Shown one piece after another: positions 1 through 8,900 of a DNA stretch of 36,616 nt; position 1 is the first letter of the stretch; each line of letters begins with the position of its first letter. Below the pieces are notes generated by a model. It did no database searches, was not told where the DNA came from, and saw only the letters and a list, made by a program, of their open reading frames with translations. A program made the position numbers and the translations under genes. The DNA is taken from positions 1-36,616 of the forward strand of contig MABA01000005.1 of assembly GCA_002162875.1 (NCBI GenBank), read 5' to 3'. The DNA comes from Rhodobacterales bacterium 52_120_T64. Lineage in GTDB: Bacteria; Pseudomonadota; Alphaproteobacteria; Rhodobacterales; Rhodobacteraceae.

Positions 1-32
1 TAGCCCAAAGGGCGTAGCACAAACAAAACTGT

Positions 33-109
<77 letters not shown>

Positions 110-527
110 AAATACATAAACAATACAAAGACTTAAAGCCCGACTTAAACACTCGGGAATTGTAAGCGCGCAAACACATCAACGCCACCTCAACGTTGGA
201 CGAGTCGGCTGGGAAAATCGCGCGAAATCAACAACGTAGGATATTGATCGGAAATCGGAAAGCGGTAATCAGGTTGGCAATCGTCGACGATGAAGTCGTA
301 ATCACATGCCCGCTTCGGCCCTTTGCCGACGTTGACGACGATCCTCCATGCTGCGCCGCAACTTCCCCGAAGCGGGCATTGATGAGCTTTGCAGCATCTG
401 GTTGAGGCAAACAACTTCGCTGCACCACAAATCAGATTTTTTCGTCCACCGAACAATGTACAGTTTTACGAGCTTTGAAAGAGTTTCGAAGCTTTTAGGC
501 GGGTTGCTCAAGCCCTGGGCAGCAAAA
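110..527. other. Gene-poor stretch downstream of tRNA-fMet
   Basis: This stretch of about 420 bases holds several short overlapping open frames on both strands. None has a convincing ribosome binding site, a recognisable domain or protein-like composition. It may contain decayed sequence, but I see nothing I can name. Confidence 0.5.
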
Positions 528-833
528 TTATGAATGCTTAGTGTCGTGCCATTCCTTGATCGCCCTCGTCAGTTTTGACAATGCCAGTCCCCGACTAATC
601 CTAGAATCCAGAAACGCAAACTCTTCTGAAAACTTAACGTCATCTTGCCCGTCTATGACGAACTCATATCGCCCGCCCTCATCGTCAGCTTCTGGGTCAT
701 ATGCCACGACACGCCATTTTCCGAGAACTTCGCCATCACGGGTAATGACATCGCCACCGGCAAGATTGAGCGCGTATACGCTTTCCATCCATTCATCGTG
801 GCCTACGAAATTTATTGGGTAAATCAAATCCAT
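528..833 (-). CDS. Hypothetical protein, 101 aa, acidic
   Basis: I do not recognise this family. The open frame extends further upstream, but the upstream part is not protein-like, and the ATG at 833 gives a coherent 101-residue product beginning MDLIYPINFVGHDEW. The protein is acidic, lacks a signal peptide or membrane segment, and has a hydrophilic middle rich in D, E and G followed by a helical C-terminus ending in EWHDTKHS. The ribosome binding site is weak. It stands alone between a gene-poor stretch and the XRE/TPR regulator gene on the same strand, with about 340 bases between them. Composition suggests a soluble cytoplasmic protein; no function is proposed. Confidence 0.55.
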   Translation of the reverse strand: MDLIYPINFVGHDEWMESVYALNLAGGDVITRDGEVLGKWRVVAYDPEADDEGGRYEFVIDGQDDVKFSEEFAFLDSRISRGLALSKLTRAIKEWHDTKHS

Positions 834-1175
834 GCGAACCACGATAGATCCAAACAAAGATATTCGCAAACTCTCTTTACTCTGGGTATAAACGTCCTGC
901 CCCGGCCCATCGCAGGCCTTTGTGGACGGCGTAGAGAATGGCCGCAAGGAGCACTTGTTACCAATTCGTCCAGTCGCAGCGAAGGTCTGGTTGCGGACTT
1001 TAGCAATGCAGGCTCAAATAGATCTAAATGTAATGAGCCGGTCACAAATGGCACATTACATATACTGGTATCAGTGATGTGGATTCTCGCATTAGACTGC
1101 ACTCTCAAACACCTCGCCCCTATTTAGATGCTCTCTACTTTGGTGCTTCGTGGAAGAGCATAACAGACTACATTT
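834..1175. other. Intergenic stretch without a supported gene
   Basis: About 340 bases between the small hypothetical gene and the end of the XRE/TPR gene. Open frames here (for example minus 1108-824) have no ribosome binding site or domain. A weak stem (ATGCTCT at 1128-1134 with AGAGCAT at 1155-1161) lies downstream of the regulator gene, but it has a long loop and no T-run, so I do not call it a terminator. Confidence 0.5.
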
Positions 1176-2585
1176 TCACGATAGGCTTTGTTTTCGAAGT
1201 TGAGCTTCCTTAAGTAAATAGGGTGCAAGCGCAGGATCAATCGCTTCAATTGCACCGTCGATCTTGGAACGCGCTATTCTCAAAAGATCATCTCGATCAT
1301 CGGTTGTGACGCCAGACTTGAAACCATAGACCAATGCGGCAATTCCATTCGCCTGTGCCCACTGAGTTGCATAATTACCCCTCTTAAAGACTTTTTGGCA
1401 TCGATTGAGGTGTTTTTCCGCTTCTCTGGCGAAGAGGAGCCCTTCGGCCCCACCTACAGCAACGGCTCGCAATTGCTGTGTATAGCCCATGTTGAAATTT
1501 GCTGAGGCCCACCATTCAGGATTGGTTGGTTTCTTAAGTACGCTAAGCGCATCTGCCGTGGCCGTGTAGGATTTCTGTAAACTCGCTTTTTTTGCCGCTC
1601 CAGCCTCTTCCTTACTTCTTTCTCGATAGGCCACGCCAAGATTGTTTTTTACCATTGCCCAGCACGCGTCGTGAACGCTTTCCCTGAACGACAACGAGAG
1701 GTCAAATTCACCAATTGCCTTTTGGAGCAATTCGTCTTTGTCGCTGCCCTGTCTCCGCATCGCATGGTCTAGAAAAATCGTACCGGAGAGGTTCTTTACG
1801 GTAGCCCATTTCCGAAGATTAGCTTTTTTAGTCCAGATACCTTCCGACTGGTTGGCGATGGCGATAGCGTTTTCCAGAAGATCTACGCCATAGCGCACAC
1901 CGTGTTTGTTCATCACATTTCCGGCATCGTACGCGGTTTGAGCTGCTCGATTAATGTCAAAAGCAGAAAAGTAGTCAGCCGCCACAGAAAAGTGCTGCAT
2001 CGCAAGCGGGAAGTCCAAAGCTAATAATGCTGTTTTGCCACGTTCGAAACGAATCTTGGCCTGCTTCGATATCTCCCGTATGGTTCGATTATTTTCTTGA
2101 ACAACCTCTAAGATTCCAAGTTCCCTGTCTGCTAGCTCGAAATTGCCTACCGCGAGAGCCTCGTTCGCACGGTTTTCTGTTTCTCCTAAATCGGTATTAT
2201 TCTTGTCGAGCTCTTCAACTCTTTCCTGTAATGCCCGCAAATCCTCCGATGCTTTGTGCAAGTATGACAGTTTTAAATCGACGTCCGCATCTGGATTTGA
2301 GAAGCCGAACCTAGCCGCCAATGAATCTAATACTTGCTTCGGAACAACGGCCTCATCGGGGTATCTGCAGTTTTCAATTTCGTCATCTGAGATTTGCAAA
2401 ACTTCAGCGATAGCCTTGATTGTCGACTCGTGCGGATTCGGCACCTTGCCCCTCTCGATGGCGGATATTCTGGACTTGTCTGTTTCAGAACCGAGCGCTC
2501 TTTTCCCAAGTTGAGACTGGGTCAAGCCCATCCGTCGGCGCCTAGACCGTACTAACATCCCTAGTCTTTTCCCAAAACTCATCAT
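1176..2585 (-). CDS. XRE-family helix-turn-helix regulator with C-terminal TPR-like repeats
   Basis: A predicted cytoplasmic DNA-binding regulator of about 469 residues. Residues 1-70 form a Cro/C1-type helix-turn-helix, recognisable from GLTQSQLGKRA, then SRISAIERGK, then a run ending AIAEVLQIS. A short coiled-coil-like segment (about 115-140, LRALQERVEELDKNN) follows. The rest is alpha-helical with repeated A/Y/N patterns typical of tetratricopeptide repeats, as in regulators that read a peptide or protein ligand. I chose the ATG at 2585 (second possible ATG at 2582), because the longer GTG start at 2642 would translate the repeated DNA in front of the gene into a basic, low-complexity leader. 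A divergent small ORF begins about 65 bases away. The ligand and target are unknown; autoregulation through the phased repeats at 2590-2620 is likely but inferred. Confidence 0.85.
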   Translation of the reverse strand: MMSFGKRLGMLVRSRRRRMGLTQSQLGKRALGSETDKSRISAIERGKVPNPHESTIKAIAEVLQISDDEIENCRYPDEAVVPKQVLDSLAARFGFSNPDADVDLKLSYLHKASEDLRALQERVEELDKNNTDLGETENRANEALAVGNFELADRELGILEVVQENNRTIREISKQAKIRFERGKTALLALDFPLAMQHFSVAADYFSAFDINRAAQTAYDAGNVMNKHGVRYGVDLLENAIAIANQSEGIWTKKANLRKWATVKNLSGTIFLDHAMRRQGSDKDELLQKAIGEFDLSLSFRESVHDACWAMVKNNLGVAYRERSKEEAGAAKKASLQKSYTATADALSVLKKPTNPEWWASANFNMGYTQQLRAVAVGGAEGLLFAREAEKHLNRCQKVFKRGNYATQWAQANGIAALVYGFKSGVTTDDRDDLLRIARSKIDGAIEAIDPALAPYLLKEAQLRKQSLS

Positions 2586-2589
2586 CTTC

Positions 2590-2620
2590 AACTTTCGACG
2601 ACTTTTCGCGAACTTTCGAC
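2590..2620. promoter_or_regulatory. Helically phased direct repeats, candidate operator of the XRE/TPR gene
   Basis: AACTTTCGAC occurs at 2590-2599 and again at 2611-2620, with a degenerate copy (ACTTTTCGC) at 2601-2609. The spacing of 10-11 bp places all three on one face of the helix. They lie directly in front of the regulator start and in the spacer to the divergent small ORF. This is a good position for an autoregulatory operator; the function is inferred. Confidence 0.45.
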
Positions 2621-2648
2621 CGACTAACTCGGGCCGACACACGCATAC

Positions 2649-2864
2649 ATGTTATGCATGACCAAGCAAGCAAACAACACCCGCATTCGCCGCGCACTTG
2701 CCAAAATGGCAGGATTCGCTCAACGAAACACCCCGGAACTTGTCGATCTGGCGTTCGCTCTTCACGGCATTTTTGCCAACGGTGGTTCCGGAAACCTGCT
2801 GATCGACGTTGCGGAAGTCACGTTCGTTCTCGCAGAAATGGCTGTTAAAGAAACGCGGAAATAG
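2649..2864 (+). CDS. Small hypothetical protein divergent from the XRE/TPR regulator
   Basis: A 71-residue product (68 if the ATG at 2658 is used), basic at its N-terminus (TKQANNTRIRRALAKMAGF) and hydrophobic, helical toward its C-terminus (LLIDVAEVTFVLAEMAVKE). There is no signal peptide, lipobox or clear transmembrane helix. I do not recognise the family. The third-codon-position bias looks coding, and a perfect intrinsic terminator follows 23 bases after the stop, which supports a real monocistronic gene. No Shine-Dalgarno is visible, and the start lies in an inverted repeat (GCATA at 2643-2647, TATGC at 2653-2657), so translation could be leaderless or controlled. Divergence from a TPR regulator suggests a regulator-target or regulator-partner pair; this is inference. 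Confidence 0.65.
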   Translation: MLCMTKQANNTRIRRALAKMAGFAQRNTPELVDLAFALHGIFANGGSGNLLIDVAEVTFVLAEMAVKETRK

Positions 2865-2887
2865 ACCGCCGATCTGCAAAAAGTACA

Positions 2888-2920
2888 GAAAAGGGCGCTT
2901 CATATTGAAGCGCCCTTTTC
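2888..2920 (+). terminator. Intrinsic terminator after the small ORF
   Basis: A perfect 15-bp stem (2888-2902 with 2906-2920) with a 3-nt loop TAT. The GC-rich core GGGCGCTTC is followed on the plus strand by TTTTC. The stem is symmetrical, with A-run before and T-run after, so it could terminate in both directions. It closes the accessory block before the phage lysis genes. Confidence 0.85.
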
Positions 2921-3245
2921 TTGCTGGGATCGCAGTCGCAACGATACCGCAACATTTCAAACGATCTGCAGCGATCTACTGACCTCAAACCCAATAGTAG
3001 GGGATCTTGATTTCAAATTCACTGTCTTTTGGCCTTGGGGACACAAGGCTCTTCAGTCTCGACTTTCCTCACGGCTTCTGGGAAGCGAACGTTTGATCAA
3101 TGGCATCTATGTTCGCACTGGTGACCTTGGTGTTCGCCGCAGCGAAAGTCAGCTATCCGCCCATTCTGTCAAAACTCTGAAATCCGTGATTTTATGGCAA
3201 TAACCGCACGGTATACGAATGGCTGACGGGATTGTGGGCCATGGA
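2921..3245. other. Spacer between the accessory block and phage lysis genes
   Basis: No supported gene. On the minus strand 3131-3162 resembles the repeat at 19798-19828, sharing the pattern GCGGRTAGCKGACYTTCGCT. This is a degenerate copy of the window's intergenic repeat family and marks the likely left edge of the prophage block. The open frame on minus 3411-3169 is a shadow of the o-spanin gene. Confidence 0.5.
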
Positions 3246-3518
3246 CTACATGATTTCTCGACCGGATTTCGGCCCGCAGGCATTGGCCTGCTCCCTGAGT
3301 AGACTGTAATCCGCCAACCAGCTGACCAGAATCGCGCTTTCTGGCAGAGTTTCGATTTCTGTTGCGGCCAAGGCTTGTTCTGAGTGGCTGTATTCCATCA
3401 CTGGCGGGCAAACCCCGACAACTGATTCAGAACTCACCGTTGCGCAAGCGGTCAACAAGTTCGTCACGATTGCGAGGGCGGCGAGCCGCGGCTTCGAGGA
3501 TTCGGCGTTGAATTTCAT
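3246..3518 (-). CDS. Rz1-like outer-membrane spanin lipoprotein (o-spanin)
   Basis: A 90-residue predicted lipoprotein. After a short basic start, a hydrophobic segment ends in the lipobox LTAC with the acylated Cys at residue 25. The mature part is short and exported. The ATG at 3518 is fixed by a strong ribosome binding site (AGGAGA, 6 bases before the ATG), although the frame is open further upstream. The gene begins inside the 3' part of the i-spanin gene in another reading frame (overlap 3427-3518), the partly nested arrangement known from Rz/Rz1 pairs. Together the two are expected to bridge and fuse inner and outer membranes in the last step of lysis. Assignment rests on lipobox, size, overlap and position after the endolysin rather than on sequence identity. 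Confidence 0.75.
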   Translation of the reverse strand: MKFNAESSKPRLAALAIVTNLLTACATVSSESVVGVCPPVMEYSHSEQALAATEIETLPESAILVSWLADYSLLREQANACGPKSGREIM

Positions 3519-3681
3519 TTGCTTTCTCCTGATTTTCAAGACGTTCTGCCAGCCGCCCGGCACGCTCGCCGGAGCGGCGCAGGGATAGCAGAAATAATGA
3601 TATTGTGATGGCGACGGTGCCCCATTTTCCGACAGACAGTGCAAGCCGGCTGCCGGTGATCCATGTGAATAGCGCACCCAT
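3427..3681 (-). CDS. Rz-like inner-membrane spanin subunit (i-spanin)
   Basis: An 84-residue protein with one N-terminal transmembrane helix (about residues 12-31, ALSVGKWGTVAITISLFLL). A charged helical, coiled-coil-like periplasmic part follows (RRSGERAGRLAERLENQEKA), with a basic/acidic tail (RNRDELVDRLRNGEF). This N-in, C-out layout fits an i-spanin. Its ATG overlaps the endolysin stop codon by one base (TAATG), so it is translationally coupled. The o-spanin starts inside it in a different frame. Other single-TM lysis proteins, such as a pinholin accessory, are possible, but the overlapping lipoprotein makes the spanin call preferred. Confidence 0.75.
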   Translation of the reverse strand: MGALFTWITGSRLALSVGKWGTVAITISLFLLSLRRSGERAGRLAERLENQEKANEIQRRILEAAARRPRNRDELVDRLRNGEF

Positions 3682-4373
3682 TACCGCCGCCCCTTTCGCC
3701 AGTCATCCCAGCGGGCATAGATGGTAATTCCGATGCCGATCAGAGCTGCCGCAATAAACACCCAACGCAGGGTATCGAGATAGGGGATCAGCGGCTGGAT
3801 TGCAGATTGCGTGTCAGCCAGAGCGTCCTGCACCACCTCAACACCTGCCGCGCGAAACGTTGCAACACCGGCAGCCCCGCCACCTTTCATGGTGCGGGAC
3901 TCATTGAGGCTATTGCGCAAGCGCGGGGGCTCTTCTGCAAACCGGGTGGTGCGACCACTGCGAGTGGCGCGGGGCGGAAACGGATCACCCCACTGGCGGG
4001 CACGACCCATGTCGATGTGCATGAAATTCTGCCGTGGATAGAACCCGAACCCCGTAAAGCCAACGTCCCTCGCGGCCACCTCAAAGGCATCCGGATCATG
4101 GTTGGCCATGGAAATATCAAAGGCAGCCCCCTGCAGGTGCATGGAGTGCTCCGCGCCACCGACCTGCAGGTTATACTCCGGGCTGCGATAGGCGGAATGC
4201 ACGATCAGCGGCACGCCGAGTTTTTCTCGCAATGCCTGTAACTTGTCGAGCGCGTCCTCATCGATGCGGATCGCCCCGTCGCCACGGCAGGCGATTTCTT
4301 CGGGCGAAAAGTTCGCCCAGCGCCAAAGGGTTGCGGGGACATTGCGCCAGTCGCCGAAATACTGTGTGGTCAT
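3681..4373 (-). CDS. Peptidase M15 endolysin with C-terminal membrane anchor
   Basis: A 230-residue predicted zinc D-Ala-D-Ala/L-Ala-D-Glu-type murein peptidase of the M15A (VanY/HHH) group. Zinc ligands are visible as H79 and D86 in SMHLQGAAFDIS and H119 in FMHIDMG. SAYRSPEYN (about 60-68) is the conserved substrate-side segment. The last 30 residues contain a transmembrane helix (about 203-220, WVFIAAALIGIGITIYA) followed by WDDWRKGRR, so the enzyme is probably membrane tethered. The ATG at 4373 follows GGAG and is preferred to the longer frame, whose leader would run through a terminator hairpin. It is coupled to the spanins downstream and ends the tail-tip/lysis gene series. Confidence 0.88.
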   Translation of the reverse strand: MTTQYFGDWRNVPATLWRWANFSPEEIACRGDGAIRIDEDALDKLQALREKLGVPLIVHSAYRSPEYNLQVGGAEHSMHLQGAAFDISMANHDPDAFEVAARDVGFTGFGFYPRQNFMHIDMGRARQWGDPFPPRATRSGRTTRFAEEPPRLRNSLNESRTMKGGGAAGVATFRAAGVEVVQDALADTQSAIQPLIPYLDTLRWVFIAAALIGIGITIYARWDDWRKGRR

Positions 4374-4387
4374 GTGGGGTTCTCCAA

Positions 4388-4411
4388 TAAAAAGCCCGCC
4401 AGTTGGCGGGC
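4388..4411 (-). terminator. Intrinsic-terminator-like hairpin upstream of the endolysin
   Basis: On the minus strand GCCCGCC-AACT-GGCGGGC (plus 4394-4411) is a perfect 7-bp GC stem followed immediately by TTTTTATT. It lies between the DUF6127 gene and the endolysin start, about 15 bases before the endolysin ribosome binding site. It would reduce read-through from tail genes into the lysis genes unless an antiterminator acts. Confidence 0.75.
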
Positions 4412-4438
4412 ATGTGGGCGGTATGATTTTGATTGGTA

Positions 4439-4720
4439 TCAGCCAAACAGCTTCAGCCTCACGGCAATGCCCGCGATCAGGGCGAGCAGCAGTCCAGTGG
4501 TCATCAGGCGGATGATGGTCTGCCAAGCCGTGCGGCGCGCCATGCGCAGACTATCCAGCAGCGTGCGCAGATCGTGGATGTCGATGGCGGCTTCGGGACC
4601 ATCAAGTCCGACGTTGGCAAGTGCACGACGCGCGCCTTGTTCTGCGGCGCGGGCCAGCATGGCTTCGAACTCGTCCTCGGGCATGCGGACAAAGCCCGCT
4701 TCAAGTTTGGGCGGGGTCAT
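4439..4720 (-). CDS. DUF6127-type small membrane protein, possible holin
   Basis: A 93-residue protein with a soluble acidic N-terminal part (PEDEFEAMLARAAEQGARRAL) and one transmembrane helix near the C-terminus (about 70-88, IIRLMTTGLLLALIAGIAV), ending in RLKLFG. I recognise the pattern as DUF6127, a family common beside tail and lysis genes of alphaproteobacterial prophages. The start at 4720 is set by AGGAG before the ATG; the longer frame from 4762 would overlap the preceding gene. It lies immediately upstream of the endolysin with a terminator-like hairpin between. No other holin candidate exists here, so it may deliver the holin function; this is inference, since the family function is not established. 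Confidence 0.7.
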   Translation of the reverse strand: MTPPKLEAGFVRMPEDEFEAMLARAAEQGARRALANVGLDGPEAAIDIHDLRTLLDSLRMARRTAWQTIIRLMTTGLLLALIAGIAVRLKLFG

Positions 4721-4746
4721 GGGGGCTCCTTTTGTTTTGGAATGGT

Positions 4747-5998
4747 TCAGAGTTCGCGCCATTTCGGGAAAACCATCTGGTAGACCCAGTTGTTGGTCGA
4801 GGTCATGGTGGTGACGGGATTGCTGGTCCAGCTTGCGGGTAGACCGCCGGTGATCTCGGTGTTGCTGGAACCAGAATACAGATAAACCTGCGGGGCGACG
4901 GTCTGTGGATAGGCGCTTGTGCCGCTGGCGTGGGGATAAAAGCGGGTAAGGCCTGGCGTCATCCAGCGGGCGTAGCGCGCGTAAGCTCCCGCACCGCTGA
5001 CGCCCATCGCCGTTACATACCAGCCCTTCGTTAGAGTTTGCGGCGTGCCCAAATTGAACTCTTTGTTGTCCGCTACATCGGCTGGCAGCGTTCCGAAATC
5101 CGCCACCCGATCACCGATATCCCAGAGATCGCCGTTTGGCGATCCAAGCCGGTAAATTCCACATCGGAGCAACGCACCCGCCGTTGTCGAGGCAATATTC
5201 AGGGAAACGAAGGCTCCGAGCAGCTGGATCGGGCGATCAACATGGAAGGCCATGAAAAACATCCGGTTTTGAGAGAGGGCTTGTTGGGAGGAAGAGCTGT
5301 AGCTCAGCGTGAAGGGATCGACCGCGCCCCACCAGTCCGGACCGCCTGCTTTGGTGATACTGCCAACCTCGTGGCGTTCCGGCTCCATGCCATTGGGAAA
5401 GCTGGCCGCGCCGGTATTGCGATCAATCCGCAACCCCTCAAGAAAACTGCTGCCATCGACACTGACCTTGATGGAAAAATCATCGTTTCCGGCTGTACCC
5501 ATCTCGGCGCGCCCCGACCAGTTGGTTTGGAATAGCAGGCTTGCGGTGTCGGTGTTCGCTGCCTGCGTGGTTGAGCAGGGTCGCGATTGCGGAGATCGCC
5601 AGCTTGTTGGTGGCATCCGAGGTCGTGCCGATGCCGACGCCAGCGAGGTTCTGCAAGCTCGGGATATATGCGCCCCACGCGCTGCCGGACCAGATCAGCA
5701 ACTCACCCGCAGATACATCCCATGCCTTCCAGCCCGGCTGCGGGATCAGGCGTAACCACGCCCCGCTGGAAAATAACGCGATGCTGTCATCCCAACCAGT
5801 CCATGCACCAGTAGCACTTGCCCCGATAATGTGACGTTCGCCCTCGATTGGCATGGCGGGCGGCGACGTGGCCCCGACCGAATTCACGGCAAGTTGGGTC
5901 AGTGCATCAATCAAGCCCAGCGCCTCGTTAACGGTCACATGTTTTTGGGCCTGCGCGGCGGCTAGATACGGCAGGGCAAGGTTCGGGGTGTTGGTCAT
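4747..5998 (-). pseudogene. DUF2793 tail-associated protein, frameshifted by an internal deletion
   Basis: The N-terminal half (5998 to about 5560) has the DUF2793 signature TPNLALPYLAAAQAQKHVTVN, and continues to GVGIGTTSDATNKLA and then NHAG. The reading then continues in another frame from about 5565 with DTASLLFQTNWSGRAEMG, followed by a 240-residue C-terminal domain ending at 4747. In the family as I remember it, about nine residues resembling GHQIKLNKA lie between NHAG and DTASLLFQ. They are missing here, consistent with an out-of-frame deletion of roughly 29 bases rather than a single-base sequencing slip. The left half alone would end after 172 residues with an unrelated tail. The protein is normally encoded after the GTA-TIM tail-tip protein and may be a tail-fibre or receptor-binding accessory. 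Confidence 0.8.
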
Positions 5999-8900
5999 AG
6001 GCTTTCCTTGAGGATGAGGGTTTCGATCATCGGTACGCCGCGGCCCAACGCGCCAATCTGGTAAAGACGAATCGAAAGGTTTGTAATTGGCCCGCCAAAA
6101 TCCGCGACCTGGATATCGGAAGTGTAGGTGAAGGCGGGTCCAGCCAGACCGGTGATTGTGCGTATGAGCGTAGCTTTGGACATGATTTCGAGATCATAGA
6201 CCTCCGAACCTTCCGACATCGGCACATCCGTCAGCACCCAGCCATCGGCAACGAGCGATCGGTCACGGCGCGTCCAGCGAAGGGCCAGATCACCATTGGC
6301 TTCACGGCGCAGCCGCAACTGGGCGGGCGCAAAGGGTTTTAACCCCCGGCCATTTGGTGTGAAACTTTGCGCGTTCATCAGCGGATCGGAAGGTGCCGCG
6401 CTTGCCGGACCGATTCGCCAGTTCCAGGGCAGGCCAAGATCGGCTTCAGAAGTCGAGAGCGGCTGGATGGCTGAATCCAGCATTACAACCCGTGCGCCAG
6501 CCAGTGCCGGATTACCCATCGCGTCTTCAGTTCCCCGTTGTCCGCGCAGCAGGCGTGTGAGGCGATAACGCCCCGTGGAAACCAGCTCAGCGTTGCCGAA
6601 CTGGATGATTTCCCAGATGCCGGCCGAGCTCTCCATGCCCAGCGCGTTGGCGCCTGCGAACAACTCCGTGTCGGTGACGCTGGTCAACGTGCCCGAGGAA
6701 AGATCGACCAGCAGTTCATTACCATTATCAAAGCGACTGAGCGGTCCGGCAGGCAGGTCAGCGGCCAGAACACCCATATGTGCAGATTGGCCGATGGTAT
6801 CGAGTAACGCGAAACCCGAGATAGTGGCGCTGCGCCAGATGGCTGCCATGCCATACCACGGTTTTGCGAACACCGCCGCGTAGGGTCGGTGCGCAGGCAC
6901 ATCATCAGATATTTGCGGCAGGTCCATCAGAGCAATATTGGCGGGCCCATAAACGATCGTATTCGGCAGTTTTGCGGGACGGTATTGCCCTGGGGGCAGA
7001 TCATAGATGGCGGCGTCGGGGCGGATTGCCTCGATCGAGCGTGCGCCTGCATCGGCAATGCGGGTGATACGATAATCAACCAGCCGCCCGTCGTTCGCGA
7101 GGCTGACGACATCGCCGGGATCTAGGGCCAGACGGGAGGGTGGAAGGTTGGCACTCAGCGTCTCTCGCCCGATCCAGCCTTCCATCAGGGCGCGACGGCA
7201 ACGGCGGTCGGCCTCTTCCAACGATACCGCCAGCGGAAAGCTGTCGGAGGCCACACGGGCGGCTTCTACCGTGATCCGGCGTGCTTCGACAGTGGCTGTG
7301 TCGTATTCTTCATCGGGGCGCACCATCTGCCATTTGAGGGCTTGGGGTAGTTCGGTTTCCTGCCCGCGGGTCAGTTCCATGACTTCGCCCTGCGCCGCAA
7401 TCATGTCATCGGGATTGATCACTGTTACTGATTTTTGTCCTCGGGTCACAAACCGGATAACACCACCGCTCTCCACTGCATCAAAGCCGAAATGCCGCGC
7501 CAAGGTCGAGATTGAGGCGCGGGGGCTTTCCAATGCTGCAATGACAAACCCCGGGACGGTGTCTGCCAATTCACTCACGTCAATAAGGCCATCATCCAAC
7601 CGCGCCCGACGACAAAGCTCTCGCACCAGCGCTCCGAGGCCCACCGCCCCGAGCCGTCCGTTCAGCCAATGCCCTAGCCGCCAGTTAGGCGCATCGGCCC
7701 AGACGTCCTCGCGGGCCGGAAAGTCGGGATAGGGGCGCGCATCCCATGTCCAGAGCGCGGCCTCATCCATGTCGATCATCGGTGCTGCGTATACTGTCGA
7801 GACCGGGTTCTTTACCGGATCACCCCAATACCCCAGCATCGCCTTGATGTAGCGGCGCTGGATCGCCTCGTCCTGCCAACCGCGCGAAAAGTATGGCAAA
7901 GCACTTTCGGCCGATTTTGGATCGTAAAAAACGTTGGGCTGGTTGGTGCCTCGATCGACAGCCGGGCAGCCGAGCTCGGTAAAACGGACGGGTTTGGATT
8001 GCGGCACCCAGTCTGTGGGGCTGGCGGCCTCGATGCCGCCCGGGCGTTCAAAATGCGGGTTTGACCACCACGACCGGATGTCCTTGGGGCGAAATACCCA
8101 TGGTTTGTTATAGGCGCCATCGGTAACGGGCGTGCGGTTTTGGGTGACGCGGTCCGCATCGGAGGCGTAGAACCACTCGAACCCTTCGCCTCCCTCGATA
8201 TTGCTGCACAGATAATCGAGATCACGGATTGAATTCCAACCGGCTTGGGCATCGGCATGATCAAACCCGTCGCGCCAGTCCGACAGCGGCATGTAATTAT
8301 CGATGCCAACAAAATGCACGTCCGGATCAGACCAGAGCGGATCGAGATGATAAAACACATCGCCAGAGCCATCCTGCGGGTGATGCCCGAAATACTCCGA
8401 CCAGTCGGCGGCGTAGCTGATGGTGGTTCCGGCACCGATAATTCCCGCAATGTCACCGGCCAACTGCTTCATTGCCGCTACCGCAGGAAAACCTGTGGCG
8501 CTGTCCCGAATGGTCGTTAGCCCGCGCAATTCCGAGCCGAGCAGAAAGGAATCCACCCCGCTGGCAGTTGCGCAAAGGTGGGCGTAATGCAGGATCATGC
8601 GCCGGTAGCCCCAATCGCTGGCGGGGCCGGCCCATGAGACGATCTCCCCAGCCACGCTGAAATCGGAGACCTGAGCATTGCCGAAGAAGGCATCAACCTG
8701 TGCGCCAGCGCTGGCAGTCTTATCTACCGTGCCTGCGTAACCAGCTGCCGGAGAGCAGGCAATCCGCCCGCGCCATGGATAGGTGTTTTGGCCGATGGTA
8801 GCTGCATTATCGGAATAGGGATCGGGCAGTGTGTTCCCCGCTGGAATGTCCATCAGCAGGAATGGATAGAACGTGACGCGTAATCCCCGAGCTTTGATTT

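Noticed and set aside
190-456. Short open frames on both strands downstream of the tRNA
   Set aside because: All frames are short, overlapping and lack ribosome binding sites; I cannot match any to a family, though a decayed gene cannot be excluded.
1128-1161. Terminator of the XRE/TPR gene
   Set aside because: The 7-bp stem has a 20-base loop and no T-run on the minus strand.
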